Part shown: positions 1 through 7,958 of the stretch, piece after piece
Layout of the letters: each line of letters opens with the position of its first letter
How positions within the stretch are numbered: the first letter of the stretch is position 1
Source of the DNA: Polaromonas sp.
Lineage (GTDB): Bacteria; Pseudomonadota; Gammaproteobacteria; Burkholderiales; Burkholderiaceae
NCBI GenBank assembly: GCA_013823505.1
Contig: PNMH01000113.1
Coordinates: forward strand, 1-9,540
Length of the DNA: 9,540 nucleotides
Reading direction: 5' to 3'
Made by a program: the position numbers and the translations under genes
The notes under the pieces: model-generated
What the model was told of the DNA's origin: nothing
Databases searched by the model: none
Seen by the model: the letters and a program-made list of their open reading frames with translations, nothing else

Positions 1-1
1 G

Positions 2-2047
2 GCCCTGGCCGAGGCCGCGCAGGCCGAACTCGGGCGTCAGCAGGTCAACGTGGGCGCGGTCACCGTGCACCGACGGGTGCATGTGCGCTACGAGGGCAGC
101 GACGCGGCCCTGGTGGTGCCGCACGGCACGCTGGATGCGATCCAGGCCGGCTTCGAAGCCGCCTACCGGCAGCGGTTTGCGTTCCTCATGCAGGGCAAGC
201 GGCTGGTGGTGGAGGCCGTTTCTGTGGAAGCCGTCGTACCGGGTGTGGCACCCGCTGAACCCCGCTTCGACACGCACGAGCCGCGCGATGTGCCCCGGCG
301 CGAAACGGTGCGCATCTACTCGGGCGGCCAGTGGCTGGACGCCGCGCTGGTGGTGCGCGAAGACCTGCGCCCGGGCGATGTCATTCCGGGCCCGGCCATC
401 ATCGCCGAGAAGAACGCCACGACGGTGGTTGAGCCTGGTTGGGAAGCCGTGCTCACCGCGCTCGACCATCTGGTGCTGGACCGTCGCATTCCGCGCACCG
501 TGACATACGCCGTGGGCACCACCGTGGACCCGGTGCTGCTCGAGGTGTTCAACAACCTCTTCATGAACATCGCCGAGCAGATGGGTCTGCAACTGCAGAA
601 CACGGCCTACTCGGTCAACATCAAGGAACGGCTCGACTTTTCGTGCGCGCTGTTCGACGCCCAGGGCAACCTGATCGCCAACGCGCCACACATGCCGGTG
701 CACCTGGGCTCCATGGGGGAGAGCATCAAGACCGTGATCCGCGAAAACGCCGGAAAGATGCAGCCGGGCGACGTGTATGCGCTCAACGATCCGTACCACG
801 GCGGCACGCACCTGCCCGACGTGACGGTGATCACGCCGGTGTACCTGGGCGGTGAGCCGACGTTTTATGTTGGGTCGCGCGGTCACCACGCCGACATCGG
901 CGGTACCACGCCGGGCTCCATGCCGCCGTTCTCCACGCGCATCGAAGAAGAGGGCGTGCAGATCAACAACGTGAAGCTGGTGGACCGTGGCGTGTTGCGC
1001 GAGGCCGAGATGGTGGCGCTGCTGCAGAGCGGCGAATACCCTTCGCGGAATCCGCAGCAGAACATGGCCGATCTCAAGGCCCAGATCGCCGCGAACGAGA
1101 AGGGCGTGCAGGAATTGCGCAAGATGGTCGAGCAGTTCGGTCTGGATGTTGTGCAGGCCTACATGCGCCACGTGCAGGACAACGCCGAAGAGTCGGTGCG
1201 CCGTGTGATCACGCGCCTGAAGGACGGCTCGTTCACGCTCCCGCTGGACAACGGTGCGCAGATCCACGTCGCGGTGCGGGTGAATGCCGCGCAGCGCAGC
1301 GCCGAGATCGACTTCACTGGCACCTCGGCCCAGCAGCTCAACAACTTCAACGCGCCCACGGCGGTGTGCATGGCGGCGGTGCTATACGTATTCCGCACGC
1401 TGGTGGACGACGACATCCCGCTCAACGCGGGTTGCCTCAAACCGCTCAAGGTCATCATCCCGCCGGGCTCCATGCTCAACCCCAACCCACCAGCCTCGGT
1501 GGTGGCAGGTAACGTTGAGACGTCCAGCTGCATCACCAACGCGCTGTACGGCGCGCTGGGTGTGATGGCGGCGAGCCAGTGCACCATGAACAACTTCACC
1601 TTCGGCAACGCGAAGCACCAGTACTACGAGACGATCTCGGGCGGCAGTGGAGCGGGCGATGGCTTTGACGGCACCAGCGTCGTGCAGACCCACATGACCA
1701 ACTCGCGCCTGACCGACCCCGAGGTGCTGGAGTTCCGTTTCCCGGTGCGGCTGGAAAGCTACGAGATCCGCGAAGGCTCGGGCGGCGCTGGCCGCTGGCA
1801 CGGTGGGCATGGCGGTGTGCGCCGCGTACGCTTTCTGGAAGACATGACGGCGAGCATCCTGTCCAACTGCCGCCTGCATGGCGCCTTCGGCATGGCCGGA
1901 GGAGAGGCCGGGCAGGTCGGGGTCAATCGAGTGGTGCGATCTGACGGTTCCATTGAGGAGCTGGGTCACATTGGCCAAGCCGAGATGAAGCCCGGCGATG
2001 TTTTCGAGATCCACACCCCAGGCGGCGGCGGTTACGGGAGACCGTAA
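2..2047 (+). CDS. 5-oxoprolinase / hydantoinase A-B family protein, C-terminal part (5' end outside window)
   Basis: The frame is open from base 2 with no stop, and the GTG at 50 lies mid-domain, so this is the last 681 codons of a longer protein. Full-length fused oxoprolinases are about 1200 residues. The first ~170 visible residues look like the end of a HyuA/oxoprolinase A domain, including a [23 protein letters not shown] stretch read in parts. From about nt 527 ([12 protein letters not shown]) a HyuB/oxoprolinase B domain follows, with [29 protein letters not shown] (about nt 766-820), [17 protein letters not shown] and the typical C-terminus TPGGGGYG. The family couples ATP hydrolysis to opening of a cyclic amide; true 5-oxoprolinase converts 5-oxo-L-proline to glutamate in the cytoplasm. 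The A-B fusion favours oxoprolinase over a two-subunit hydantoinase, but N-methylhydantoinase or acetophenone carboxylase relatives cannot be excluded from this part. It converges on lapB and is probably unrelated to that operon. The stop is TAA at 2045-2047. Confidence 0.9.
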   Translation, partial: ALAEAAQAELGRQQVNVGAVTVHRRVHVRYEGSDAALVVPHGTLDAIQAGFEAAYRQRFAFLMQGKRLVVEAVSVEAVVPGVAPAEPRFDTHEPRDVPRRETVRIYSGGQWLDAALVVREDLRPGDVIPGPAIIAEKNATTVVEPGWEAVLTALDHLVLDRRIPRTVTYAVGTTVDPVLLEVFNNLFMNIAEQMGLQLQNTAYSVNIKERLDFSCALFDAQGNLIANAPHMPVHLGSMGESIKTVIRENAGKMQPGDVYALNDPYHGGTHLPDVTVITPVYLGGEPTFYVGSRGHHADIGGTTPGSMPPFSTRIEEEGVQINNVKLVDRGVLREAEMVALLQSGEYPSRNPQQNMADLKAQIAANEKGVQELRKMVEQFGLDVVQAYMRHVQDNAEESVRRVITRLKDGSFTLPLDNGAQIHVAVRVNAAQRSAEIDFTGTSAQQLNNFNAPTAVCMAAVLYVFRTLVDDDIPLNAGCLKPLKVIIPPGSMLNPNPPASVVAGNVETSSCITNALYGALGVMAASQCTMNNFTFGNAKHQYYETISGGSGAGDGFDGTSVVQTHMTNSRLTDPEVLEFRFPVRLESYEIREGSGGAGRWHGGHGGVRRVRFLEDMTASILSNCRLHGAFGMAGGEAGQVGVNRVVRSDGSIEELGHIGQAEMKPGDVFEIHTPGGGGYGRP

Positions 2048-2072
2048 AGCCTTCGAAGCCCGGAGCGGTGTG

Positions 2073-2130
2073 CACCCAAAACACTGCGGCACTGTGACTG
2101 GCAGGCCGCAGTGTTGTTCATGGTTGGGTG
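2073..2130. terminator. Convergent-gap inverted repeat, likely bidirectional terminator
   Basis: The 114-nt gap between the oxoprolinase stop and the lapB stop holds a perfect 11-bp stem: AACACTGCGGC at 2080-2090 pairs with GCCGCAGTGTT at 2105-2115 around a 14-nt loop. A second perfect 7-bp arm, CACCCAA at 2073-2079 with TTGGGTG at 2124-2130, extends it on the outside, leaving an 8-nt bulge at 2116-2123. Total pairing is 18 bp. The U-runs are weak: four T in the minus direction and GTTGTT in the plus direction. Position between two convergent stop codons, plus stem strength, supports termination from both sides. The mechanism is inferred. Confidence 0.75.
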
Positions 2131-2161
2131 TTGGCGCGCTGCAAACGCGGCGCACGGAGCG

Positions 2162-3307
2162 TCAAAGTTCTTCGACTCGGCGTGCCGGGTAGCTGTCCCA
2201 GGCCTGGCATCCAGGGCACTGCCAGAAATGCTGGCGCGCCTCGAAGCCACATGCCGCGCAGCGGTAGCGCTTGAGCGGCCCGCAGGCTTGATCCAGTGCA
2301 CGTTTCACGCGTTCTTGTGCCGATGCATCGGACAAGGTTTCTCCTGCAAGCCATTGCGAAGTGATCACCAGCGAAGGTTCCCGCTCCAGGTGGTTCAGGT
2401 AGCGTGCACGCGCTGCCTGTGGGTCTGGGCTCAGGGTGGCCAGCGCCTCGGTGACGTCCACCGAAGCGGCCCGTTCATGGCTGTTCTGCAGAACTGCGAC
2501 AGCCTCGGTTTCACGCCCGCACTGGATCGCCAGAACGGCGAACTGCTGCGCTGCTAGCGGTAGGTATTGCGGTGCGTGGTGATTCAACTGAACCAGCGCA
2601 TCGAAGGCAGACGAGGCATGACCTGTTTGTGCCCGAAGGGCCGCGAGGGCCATCCAGCCGCGCGCCAGTTGGGGAGCGCGCTGCACCGCGTCTTCCAGCA
2701 GCTTCAGCGCACCTGCCGCGTCACCCGACCGCTGTGCGATCTCGGCCTGCTCGCACAGGTAGTGCGCCAGCCTTGGCGAGAAGCTGCCTTGTTCGGCGGT
2801 TTCAAGGCGCTCTGCAATCACCCCGGCATGCGCCCAGTCGCGCGATCGCTCGTAGATGCCCAGCAATGCCAGCAAGGCTTCGCCTTCGAACGCCGAGCCC
2901 TGCAGCTTGTTCAGCGCTGCCTCTGCACGGTCCAGCAGACCGGCCTTGAGGAAGTCGAGGGCCAGGGCATGCTGTGCGCGGTCGCGGTCCTTGTTGCTCA
3001 GATCCGCACGCGAGAGCAAGTGCTCGTGTACGCGCACCGCTCGGTCGTAGTCACCGCGGCGTCGAAACAGGTTACCCAAGGCGAAATGCAGTTCTGCTGT
3101 GTCTGGGTCACCTTGAACGGCCTCTATGAAGGCATCGATCGCCTGGTCTTGCTGTTCGTTGAGCAGGTGGTTCAGGCCTCGAAAGTAGGCCTTGGGTGCC
3201 TGGCGGCTTTCCATGCGCCACTGGCGAAGGTCCAGGCGGGAGGCGCCCCAGCCCGCTGCAAAAGCCAAGGGAAGGCCCCAAAGCAGCCAGGTGAAATCAA
3301 AGTCCAT
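2162..3307 (-). CDS. lapB: LapB (YciM): lipopolysaccharide assembly protein B, TPR plus rubredoxin-like domain
   Basis: 381 residues (E. coli LapB is 389). The N-terminus (about residues 5-20, WLLWGLPLAFAAGWG) is a single membrane anchor. It is followed by a helical tetratricopeptide-repeat body (about 36-340), with repeat signatures such as AELHFALGNLFRRRGDYDRAV. The C-terminus carries a rubredoxin-type metal site: Cys350-x2-Cys353 and Cys364-x2-Cys367 in YRCAACGF and WQCPGCQAWDSYP. In E. coli, LapB sits at the inner membrane and acts with FtsH and YejM/PbgA to control LpxC degradation, balancing lipopolysaccharide against phospholipid. All four metal ligands are present, so the protein looks intact. 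The ATG start overlaps the end of lapA by 11 nt (ATGGACTTTGA contains the lapA TGA), and no clear Shine-Dalgarno sequence is visible, so translational coupling to lapA is likely. It is the last gene of the minus-strand cluster in the window and runs into the terminator. Confidence 0.93.
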   Translation of the reverse strand: MDFDFTWLLWGLPLAFAAGWGASRLDLRQWRMESRQAPKAYFRGLNHLLNEQQDQAIDAFIEAVQGDPDTAELHFALGNLFRRRGDYDRAVRVHEHLLSRADLSNKDRDRAQHALALDFLKAGLLDRAEAALNKLQGSAFEGEALLALLGIYERSRDWAHAGVIAERLETAEQGSFSPRLAHYLCEQAEIAQRSGDAAGALKLLEDAVQRAPQLARGWMALAALRAQTGHASSAFDALVQLNHHAPQYLPLAAQQFAVLAIQCGRETEAVAVLQNSHERAASVDVTEALATLSPDPQAARARYLNHLEREPSLVITSQWLAGETLSDASAQERVKRALDQACGPLKRYRCAACGFEARQHFWQCPGCQAWDSYPARRVEEL

Positions 3308-3602
3308 GACGGCGGTCGGTGGGGTCTGGAAAGAGTGTGGAGTCGGCGTCGAAGGTGGTGCTGGCTGCGGCCGCAGAGGCAGCGCGTCGCCTCGATCGTT
3401 TGGCCCTTAGCCAAAGTGGCAGCATGACGAGCACACCGAGAAAAACACCCAGTACAAGTGCGACCAGAATGACCAGCACCAGAGGCGCCTGCCAGCTGGC
3501 ACCGAAGAACAGGTTGAGCGTGACGCTGTCCTGGTTGTTCAGCGCGAAGGCGAACAACACAAAAAAAATGGCTGCGTTGAGCAGCCACATCAGGTATTTC
3601 AA
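3297..3602 (-). CDS. lapA: LapA-like inner-membrane protein (DUF1049 / lipopolysaccharide assembly protein A domain)
   Basis: 101 residues with two hydrophobic helices, about 4-22 (LMWLLNAAIFFVLFAFAL) and 40-66 (PLVLVILVALVLGVFLGVLV), joined by the family-typical NNQDSVTLNLFFG segment. A basic patch (RAKRSRRR) and a low-complexity Ala/Ser/Thr tail follow. E. coli LapA is a similarly small two-helix protein encoded directly upstream of lapB, and the same order here supports the name. The start is TTG at 3600-3602: a good Shine-Dalgarno sequence (AAAGGGG) sits 5 nt upstream and the protein begins MKYLMWLL as in relatives. The next ATG, four codons in, would place that ribosome site too far away. 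The first helix is encoded partly by a run of eight T (plus-strand A8 at 3561-3568). The exact role of LapA is less well established than that of LapB. Confidence 0.88.
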   Translation of the reverse strand: MKYLMWLLNAAIFFVLFAFALNNQDSVTLNLFFGASWQAPLVLVILVALVLGVFLGVLVMLPLWLRAKRSRRRAASAAAASTTFDADSTLFPDPTDRRHGL

Positions 3603-3661
3603 ATCGTCCCCTTTGTGGTGGGGCGATTGTAGCGATCAGGTCGCTGTCGCGACATCGAACG
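3603..3661 (-). other. ihfB-lapA gap with small overlapping hairpins and a TACAAT box
   Basis: The 59-nt gap holds two mutually exclusive 5-bp hairpins: AGCGA-TCAGG-TCGCT (3631-3645) and GTCGC-TGTC-GCGAC (3640-3653). The second overlaps a 10-bp palindrome, TGTCGCGACA (3645-3654). On the minus strand TACAAT (3626-3631) resembles a -10 box, but no good -35 lies 16-18 nt upstream. It could be a weak lapAB promoter or an mRNA processing element. Nothing here is strong enough to name. Confidence 0.3.
3608..3614 (-). promoter_or_regulatory. Ribosome binding site that fixes the lapA TTG start
   Basis: On the minus strand AAAGGGG is followed by 5 nt (ACGAT) and then TTG. It is the only strong purine-rich site near the start of lapA and supports initiation at TTG over the later ATG at 3588-3590. 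Confidence 0.7.
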
Positions 3662-3982
3662 TCAGGTCGGCTTCTTCGGTTCCAGTCCGAGAATTTCGGC
3701 CGTCCTGGCATCCACCTGTTCGCGCAGCGCCTTACCCGGCTTGAAGTGCGGCACGCGTTTTTCGGGAATCATCACACTCTCGCCAGAGCGCGGGTTGCGG
3801 CCCACGCGTGGTGATCGGCGATTGACCGAAAAACTGCCAAAACCTCGGATCTCGATCCGGTGGCCTTTGACCAATGCGTCTCCCATGGCGTCGAGGATGG
3901 CCTTGACGGCAAACTCGGCGTCGCGGTGGGTCAACTGGCCAAATCGGCTGGCCAACGCTTCAACGAGGTCGCTGCGGGTCAT
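3662..3982 (-). CDS. ihfB: Integration host factor subunit beta
   Basis: 106 residues from the preferred start; E. coli IhfB has 94. The sequence begins [14 protein letters not shown], the conserved N-terminus of the family. It carries the HU/IHF signature [26 protein letters not shown] (about 43-68), read in parts, including the arm proline (P64) that intercalates into DNA, and then [12 protein letters not shown]. IhfB pairs with IhfA to bind specific sites and bend DNA sharply, serving nucleoid structure, recombination and sigma-54 promoter activation. An in-frame ATG 24 nt upstream (4004-4006) would add MPKSKPEH and give 114 residues. Neither start has a clear Shine-Dalgarno sequence, so I chose the one matching family convention. 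The C-terminal tail (about 90-106, ending in EPKKPT) extends past the E. coli protein. The position directly after rpsA is the usual one in gamma- and betaproteobacteria. Confidence 0.95.
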   Translation of the reverse strand: MTRSDLVEALASRFGQLTHRDAEFAVKAILDAMGDALVKGHRIEIRGFGSFSVNRRSPRVGRNPRSGESVMIPEKRVPHFKPGKALREQVDARTAEILGLEPKKPT

Positions 3983-4015
3983 GTGTTCGGGTTTGGACTT
4001 GGGCATTCAAGGACC

Positions 4016-4077
4016 AGCACCCGGTCGGGTCATCCGCCGTGAGGCGTCTGTCTGACCGGGCGCCGGCAAATGGTGCT
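4016..4077 (-). other. Nested inverted repeat in the rpsA-ihfB gap
   Basis: CCCGGTC (4020-4026) pairs with GACCGGG (4054-4060). Inside it CGCC-GTGA-GGCG (4035-4046) forms a small hairpin with a 4-nt loop. AGCACC (4016-4021) can also pair with GGTGCT (4072-4077), which reaches the last base of the rpsA stop codon; it competes with the first arm for two bases. No U-run follows, so this is not a standard intrinsic terminator. It may instead stabilise the rpsA mRNA 3' end, attenuate read-through into ihfB, or serve as an RNase site; this is inference. Confidence 0.45.
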
Positions 4078-5762
4078 TAGCCGTTGTTGTTGTCCAGCTT
4101 GGCGCGCAGTAGGGCGCCCAGGCTGGTGGTACCGGCGCTCTCGCGCGAGGACTGCTGGCTCAGGCTTGCCATGGCTTCTTGCTGGTCAGCGGCATCCTTG
4201 GCCTTGATGGACAACTGGATGTTGCGTGTCTTGCGGTCGATGTTCACCACCACGGTGGTCACTTCGTCGCCTTCTTTCAGCATGTTGCGTGCGTCTTCCA
4301 CACGGTCACGGCTGATTTCGCTGGCGCGCAGGTAGCCCAACACGTCTTCGCCCAGGTCGATCTCGGCACCCTTGGCGTCCACGGTCTTGACCTTGCCGGT
4401 CACGATGGAACCCTTGTCGTTTACCGCCGCGAAGGTGGTGAACGGGTCGCCGTCGAGCTGCTTGATGCCCAGGGAGATGCGTTCGCGCTCCACGTCGATG
4501 GCCAGCACGATCGCTTCGACTTCCTGGCCCTTCTTGTAGTTGCGCACGGCGGCCTCGCCGGTTTCGTTCCACGACAGGTCGGACAGGTGCACAAGACCGT
4601 CGATGCCGGCGGCCAGACCCACGAACACGCCGAAGTCGGTGATCGACTTGATCGGGCCTTTGACGCGGTCACCGCGCTTGGTCTGCTCAGCGAACTCGTG
4701 CCATGGGTTGGCGCGGCACTGTTTCATGCCCAGGGAGATGCGGCGCTTGTCTTCGTCGATATCGAGCACCATGACTTCGACTTCGTCGCCCAGCGACACC
4801 AGCTTGGAAGGCGCCACGTTCTTGTTGGTCCAGTCCATTTCGGACACGTGCACCAGACCTTCGATGCCTGGCTCGAGTTCCACGAACGCGCCGTAGTCGG
4901 CGATGTTGGTGATCTTGCCGAACATGCGGGTGCTTTGTGGGTAGCGGCGGGCAACGCCCATCCATGGGTCATCGCCCATTTGCTTCAGACCCAGCGAGAC
5001 GCGGTGCTTCTCGGTGTCGAACTTGAGGATCTTGGCGGTGATTTCCTGACCAGCCTGCACCACTTCGCTCGGGTGGCGCACACGACGCCATGCCATGTCG
5101 GTGATGTGCAGCAGACCGTCGATGCCGCCGAGGTCCACGAACGCACCGTATTCGGTGATGTTCTTGACCACGCCGTGAACGATGGCGCCTTCTTTCAGGG
5201 TGTCCATCAGCTTGGCGCGCTCTTCGCCCATGGATGCTTCCACCACGGCGCGGCGGCTCAGCACCACGTTGTTGCGCTTGCGGTCGAGCTTGATGACCTT
5301 GAATTCCAGGGTCTTGTTTTCGTACGGGGTCAGGTCCTTGGTCGGACGGCTGTCGACCAGCGAGCCTGGCAGGAAGGCGCTGATGCCGTTGACCATGACC
5401 TTGAGGCCGCCCTTGACCTTGCTGGAGGTCGTGCCGGTGACGAATTCACCCGACTCGAGCGCTTTCTCCAGAGACATCCACGAGGCGAGGCGCTTGGCCT
5501 TGTCGCGCGACAGCAGGGTGTCGCCGAAACCGTTTTCCACGGAATCGATGGCCACCGACACGAAGTCGCCCACCTGCACTTCGAGTTCACCCAGGTCGTT
5601 CTTGAATTCGGCCAGCGGCACGTAGGCTTCCGACTTCAGACCGGCGTTGACCACCACGTGGCTGTGTTCGATGCGAACGACTTCAGCGGTGATGACTTCG
5701 CCCGAGCGCATTTCGGCGCGTTTCAGGGACTCTTCGAACAGGGCGGCAAAAGATTCAGACAT
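4077..5762 (-). CDS. rpsA: 30S ribosomal protein S1
   Basis: 561 residues (E. coli S1 is 557) with six S1/OB-fold repeats at roughly residues 21-87, 105-170, 190-260, 277-347, 362-433 and 449-518. The first two are divergent ribosome-binding domains. Domains 3-5 show the RNA-binding repeat pattern ([45 protein letters not shown] and [23 protein letters not shown], each read in parts) with their VSLGLKQ / ISLGMKQ / ISLGIKQ ends. S1 docks on the 30S subunit and unfolds structured mRNA leaders so they can be translated. The start is set at [18 protein letters not shown] lies 5 nt upstream, whereas an ATG six codons earlier (5778-5780) has no such site and would add a non-family MVLGNS. The tail is Ser/Gln-rich and ends DNNNG with TAA. 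A structured leader precedes the gene. Confidence 0.98.
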   Translation of the reverse strand: MSESFAALFEESLKRAEMRSGEVITAEVVRIEHSHVVVNAGLKSEAYVPLAEFKNDLGELEVQVGDFVSVAIDSVENGFGDTLLSRDKAKRLASWMSLEKALESGEFVTGTTSSKVKGGLKVMVNGISAFLPGSLVDSRPTKDLTPYENKTLEFKVIKLDRKRNNVVLSRRAVVEASMGEERAKLMDTLKEGAIVHGVVKNITEYGAFVDLGGIDGLLHITDMAWRRVRHPSEVVQAGQEITAKILKFDTEKHRVSLGLKQMGDDPWMGVARRYPQSTRMFGKITNIADYGAFVELEPGIEGLVHVSEMDWTNKNVAPSKLVSLGDEVEVMVLDIDEDKRRISLGMKQCRANPWHEFAEQTKRGDRVKGPIKSITDFGVFVGLAAGIDGLVHLSDLSWNETGEAAVRNYKKGQEVEAIVLAIDVERERISLGIKQLDGDPFTTFAAVNDKGSIVTGKVKTVDAKGAEIDLGEDVLGYLRASEISRDRVEDARNMLKEGDEVTTVVVNIDRKTRNIQLSIKAKDAADQQEAMASLSQQSSRESAGTTSLGALLRAKLDNNNG

Positions 5763-5767
5763 TGAAT

Positions 5768-5772
5768 TTCCT
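5768..5772 (-). promoter_or_regulatory. rpsA Shine-Dalgarno site
   Basis: AGGAA on the minus strand, 5 nt before the ATG at 5762. It decides the rpsA start in favour of MSESFAAL. Confidence 0.75.
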
Positions 5773-5794
5773 AAAACCACTCAGCGTCGGCGCC

Positions 5795-5880
5795 TTCAAC
5801 CAAGGTGACTCGGTTTGCGCAGGGATCGACGTGTGGGCGGCGTTGACATTGCGGTGCGAGACACCGCGGGGTTGGTTGAA
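5795..5880 (-). promoter_or_regulatory. Structured 5' leader of rpsA, candidate S1 autoregulatory element
   Basis: Within the 185-nt cmk-rpsA gap, TTCAACCAA (minus-strand RNA, 5880-5872) pairs perfectly over 9 bp with TTGGTTGAA (5803-5795), enclosing 68 nt. Just inside the 5' arm is a perfect 6-bp hairpin with a 5-nt loop: GCGGTG-TCTCG-CACCGC (5867-5851). The closing stem ends 32 nt before the rpsA ATG, leaving the Shine-Dalgarno region unpaired by it. In E. coli, S1 represses its own synthesis through a folded rpsA leader. The position and folding potential here fit such a role, but function is inferred and no promoter could be placed confidently. Confidence 0.5.
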
Positions 5881-5947
5881 AAGAACCTTCGGACATGCGG
5901 GCTGAGAGCGCCCGGCTGTGCCGTCAGGGCCAAATGTGAAAGCGCGC

Positions 5948-7957
5948 TCAGTTCCCCGAGAACGCCGTTTTGCCCTGCCACCAGTTCATCACCACTTGCA
6001 CCGATTGCTCGATGTCCAGTTCGGAGTTGTCCAGTTTCAAGGCATCTTCGGCGGGCTTGAGGGGCGCGTGTGTTCGGGATGAGTCCCTCAAATCACGTTC
6101 TCGCAAGTCTGCCAAAAGACCGTCGATGTTAGCAGCAATTCCCTTTGAAATCAATTGCTTATGGCGCCGCTGGGCGCGTTGTTCTGCGGTGGCGGTCAGA
6201 AAGACCTTCAAAGCCGCGTCCGGGAAGATCACCGTGCCCATGTCGCGCCCGTCGGCCACCAGGCCGGGCAGGCGCCGGAAGCTCTGCTGCAAAGCGTGCA
6301 GCGCGGTTCGAACGGCCAGGTGTTGCGACACCTTGGACGCCATGCCGCCGGTGGACTCCAGGCGCAGTGGGTCGGTGATGTCGCGGCCACCGAGGAAGAC
6401 TTTGTGGTCGCGGAAGGCAAGCGGAAGTTTGGCCGCCAGGCGGGCCAGCGCCGGCTCGTCGTCCAGCGACACGCCGGCGTCCTGTGCCGCGAGCGCCGTG
6501 GCGCGGTAGAGAGCACCGGAGTCGAGCAGGTGGTAGCCCAGACGCTGAGCCAGCTGCGAAGCCAGTGTGCCTTTGCCCGACGCCGTGGGACCGTCGATGC
6601 AGATGACGGGGATGGCCTGTGCTGGCGTGCTGCAGACCTCGAACAGGGTCTCGAAATAGTCGGGGAAGGTCTTGCCGACGCATTTCGGGTCTTCAATGCG
6701 CACCGGCAGGCCCGACGGGTTGAAGGCGGCGAGCGAAAAGCACATGGCCACCCGGTGGTCGTCGTAGGTGTGGATGCTGGCTGCTTGCCAAGTGGTGGGC
6801 GGCGTGATGCGAATGAAATCGGCACCTTCTTCCACCGTGGCACCCAGCTTGCGGCATTCGTTGGCCATGGCGGCAATGCGGTCGGTCTCCTTCACGCGCC
6901 AGCTGGCGATGTTGCGCAGCGTGGTGGTGCCGTCGGCGTAAAGCGCCATCACGGCCAAGGTCATGGCGGCATCGGGAATGTGGTTGCAGTCGAGTTCGAT
7001 GGCTTTGAGGGGCCAGGCGCCGCGCCGGATGTGCAATCGGTTGGCTTCGCCGGTGATCTCGGCGCCCATGAGCCGGGCGGCTTCGACGAAGCGGATGTCG
7101 CCCTGGATGGAGGCGAGGCCGACGCCTTCGATGGTGATCCCCTGGGAGCCGGGTGCGACGGCGCCGAGCGCGATGAAGTAGCTCGCTGACGAGGCGTCGC
7201 CTTCCACCGGAATGCGCCCGGGCGAACGGTAGCGGCTGCCGGCCGGTATGGTGAAACGTTGCCAGCCGTCGCGTTGTACCTGCACGCCGAAGCGCGAGAG
7301 CAAGTTCAGCGTGATCTCGATGTAAGGGCGCGAGATCAGCTCACCGACCACTTCAATGACGATGGCTTGCGATTGCGCCACCAGCGGCAGCGCCAGCAGC
7401 AGCGCCGTGAGGAACTGGCTGGACACGTCGCCCCGAACGCGGATCGGCTCCGACAGTTGCAGCGCCAGAGATGAGCCCGTGCCCAGCTTGAGTGGTGGGT
7501 AGCCCTCCTGCCCCAGGCAGTCCACCGCACAACCGAGCTGACGCAAGGCATCGACCAGATCACCGATGGGCCGCTCGTGCATGCGCGGCACACCGCTGAG
7601 CTCGAACGCTGCACCGTGGGTGGACGCGAGAAGGGCCAGGGCCGCGGTGAGCGGGCGCATGGCCGTGCCCGCGTTGCCCAGGAAGAGCCGTGCCTGCCGC
7701 ACGGGGAGCTGACCGCCCAGGCCATGCACGCGCAGAGCGCCATCGGGTTGCGGTTCGATCCGGCAGCCAAGCTGGCGCAGGGCGTCCAGCATCACCTGGG
7801 TGTCGTCAGAGTCGAGCAGATCGGCCACGTCGGTGTGGCCCTCGCTCAGCGCGGCGAGCAACAGTACACGGTTGGAAATGCTTTTGGAGCCCGGGAGGCG
7901 CACGGTGCCGCCCGCACTGGCCAACGGAGGAAGGTCGAGGAAAGGGATGGAGTACAT
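5948..7957 (-). CDS. aroA-cmk: Fused 3-phosphoshikimate 1-carboxyvinyltransferase (EPSP synthase) / cytidylate kinase
   Basis: One uninterrupted 669-residue reading frame carries two enzymes. Residues 1-441 are a class I EPSP synthase: [10 protein letters not shown] with Lys25, [16 protein letters not shown] (92-107), [33 protein letters not shown] with Asp329, [11 protein letters not shown] with Lys356 and Glu357, and YDDHRVAMC. It condenses shikimate-3-phosphate with phosphoenolpyruvate to EPSP on the way to chorismate. A short linker (about 442-448, CSTPAQA) leads to a cytidylate kinase (449-669): Walker [10 protein letters not shown] (456-464), [14 protein letters not shown], and [15 protein letters not shown]. 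This half phosphorylates CMP and dCMP. E. coli AroA (427) and Cmk (227) together match this length, so neither half is truncated. No ATG, GTG or TTG lies in frame at the junction, so Cmk cannot easily be made separately. The start is the ATG before [11 protein letters not shown], 34 nt after tyrA; a longer upstream extension would overlap tyrA and lacks family character. No Shine-Dalgarno sequence is visible. Confidence 0.96.
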   Translation of the reverse strand: MYSIPFLDLPPLASAGGTVRLPGSKSISNRVLLLAALSEGHTDVADLLDSDDTQVMLDALRQLGCRIEPQPDGALRVHGLGGQLPVRQARLFLGNAGTAMRPLTAALALLASTHGAAFELSGVPRMHERPIGDLVDALRQLGCAVDCLGQEGYPPLKLGTGSSLALQLSEPIRVRGDVSSQFLTALLLALPLVAQSQAIVIEVVGELISRPYIEITLNLLSRFGVQVQRDGWQRFTIPAGSRYRSPGRIPVEGDASSASYFIALGAVAPGSQGITIEGVGLASIQGDIRFVEAARLMGAEITGEANRLHIRRGAWPLKAIELDCNHIPDAAMTLAVMALYADGTTTLRNIASWRVKETDRIAAMANECRKLGATVEEGADFIRITPPTTWQAASIHTYDDHRVAMCFSLAAFNPSGLPVRIEDPKCVGKTFPDYFETLFEVCSTPAQAIPVICIDGPTASGKGTLASQLAQRLGYHLLDSGALYRATALAAQDAGVSLDDEPALARLAAKLPLAFRDHKVFLGGRDITDPLRLESTGGMASKVSQHLAVRTALHALQQSFRRLPGLVADGRDMGTVIFPDAALKVFLTATAEQRAQRRHKQLISKGIAANIDGLLADLRERDLRDSSRTHAPLKPAEDALKLDNSELDIEQSVQVVMNWWQGKTAFSGN

Positions 7958-7958
7958 G

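Noticed and set aside
1382..2155. Minus-strand open frame (257 codons) opposite the oxoprolinase end
   Set aside because: Crosses the terminator and the certain oxoprolinase frame, and has no recognisable motif.
2567..3427. Plus-strand open frame (286 codons) opposite lapB and lapA
   Set aside because: Antisense shadow. LapB has a complete TPR and four-Cys rubredoxin-like site on the minus strand.
4179..5765. Long plus-strand open frame (528 codons) opposite rpsA
   Set aside because: It mirrors the rpsA codons in high-GC sequence and is rich in His, Gln and Val with no recognisable domain. The S1 protein on the other strand is certain.
5774..5802. TTGAAG - 17 nt - TTTTAG as a minus-strand rpsA promoter
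   Set aside because: Poor match to the -10 consensus, and it would start transcription at or just before the ATG, losing the AGGAA site.
5843..5848. Perfect TTGACA (-35 consensus) on the plus strand in the cmk-rpsA gap
   Set aside because: No -10 box at 16-18 nt, and it faces into the 3' end of aroA-cmk with no plus-strand gene to serve.
5898..5914. CGGGC/GCCCG hairpin after cmk as a terminator
   Set aside because: Only 5 bp with no adjacent U-run; too weak to call.
6155..7189. Plus-strand open frame (344 codons) opposite aroA-cmk
   Set aside because: Shadow of a certain gene, low-complexity composition, no family motif.
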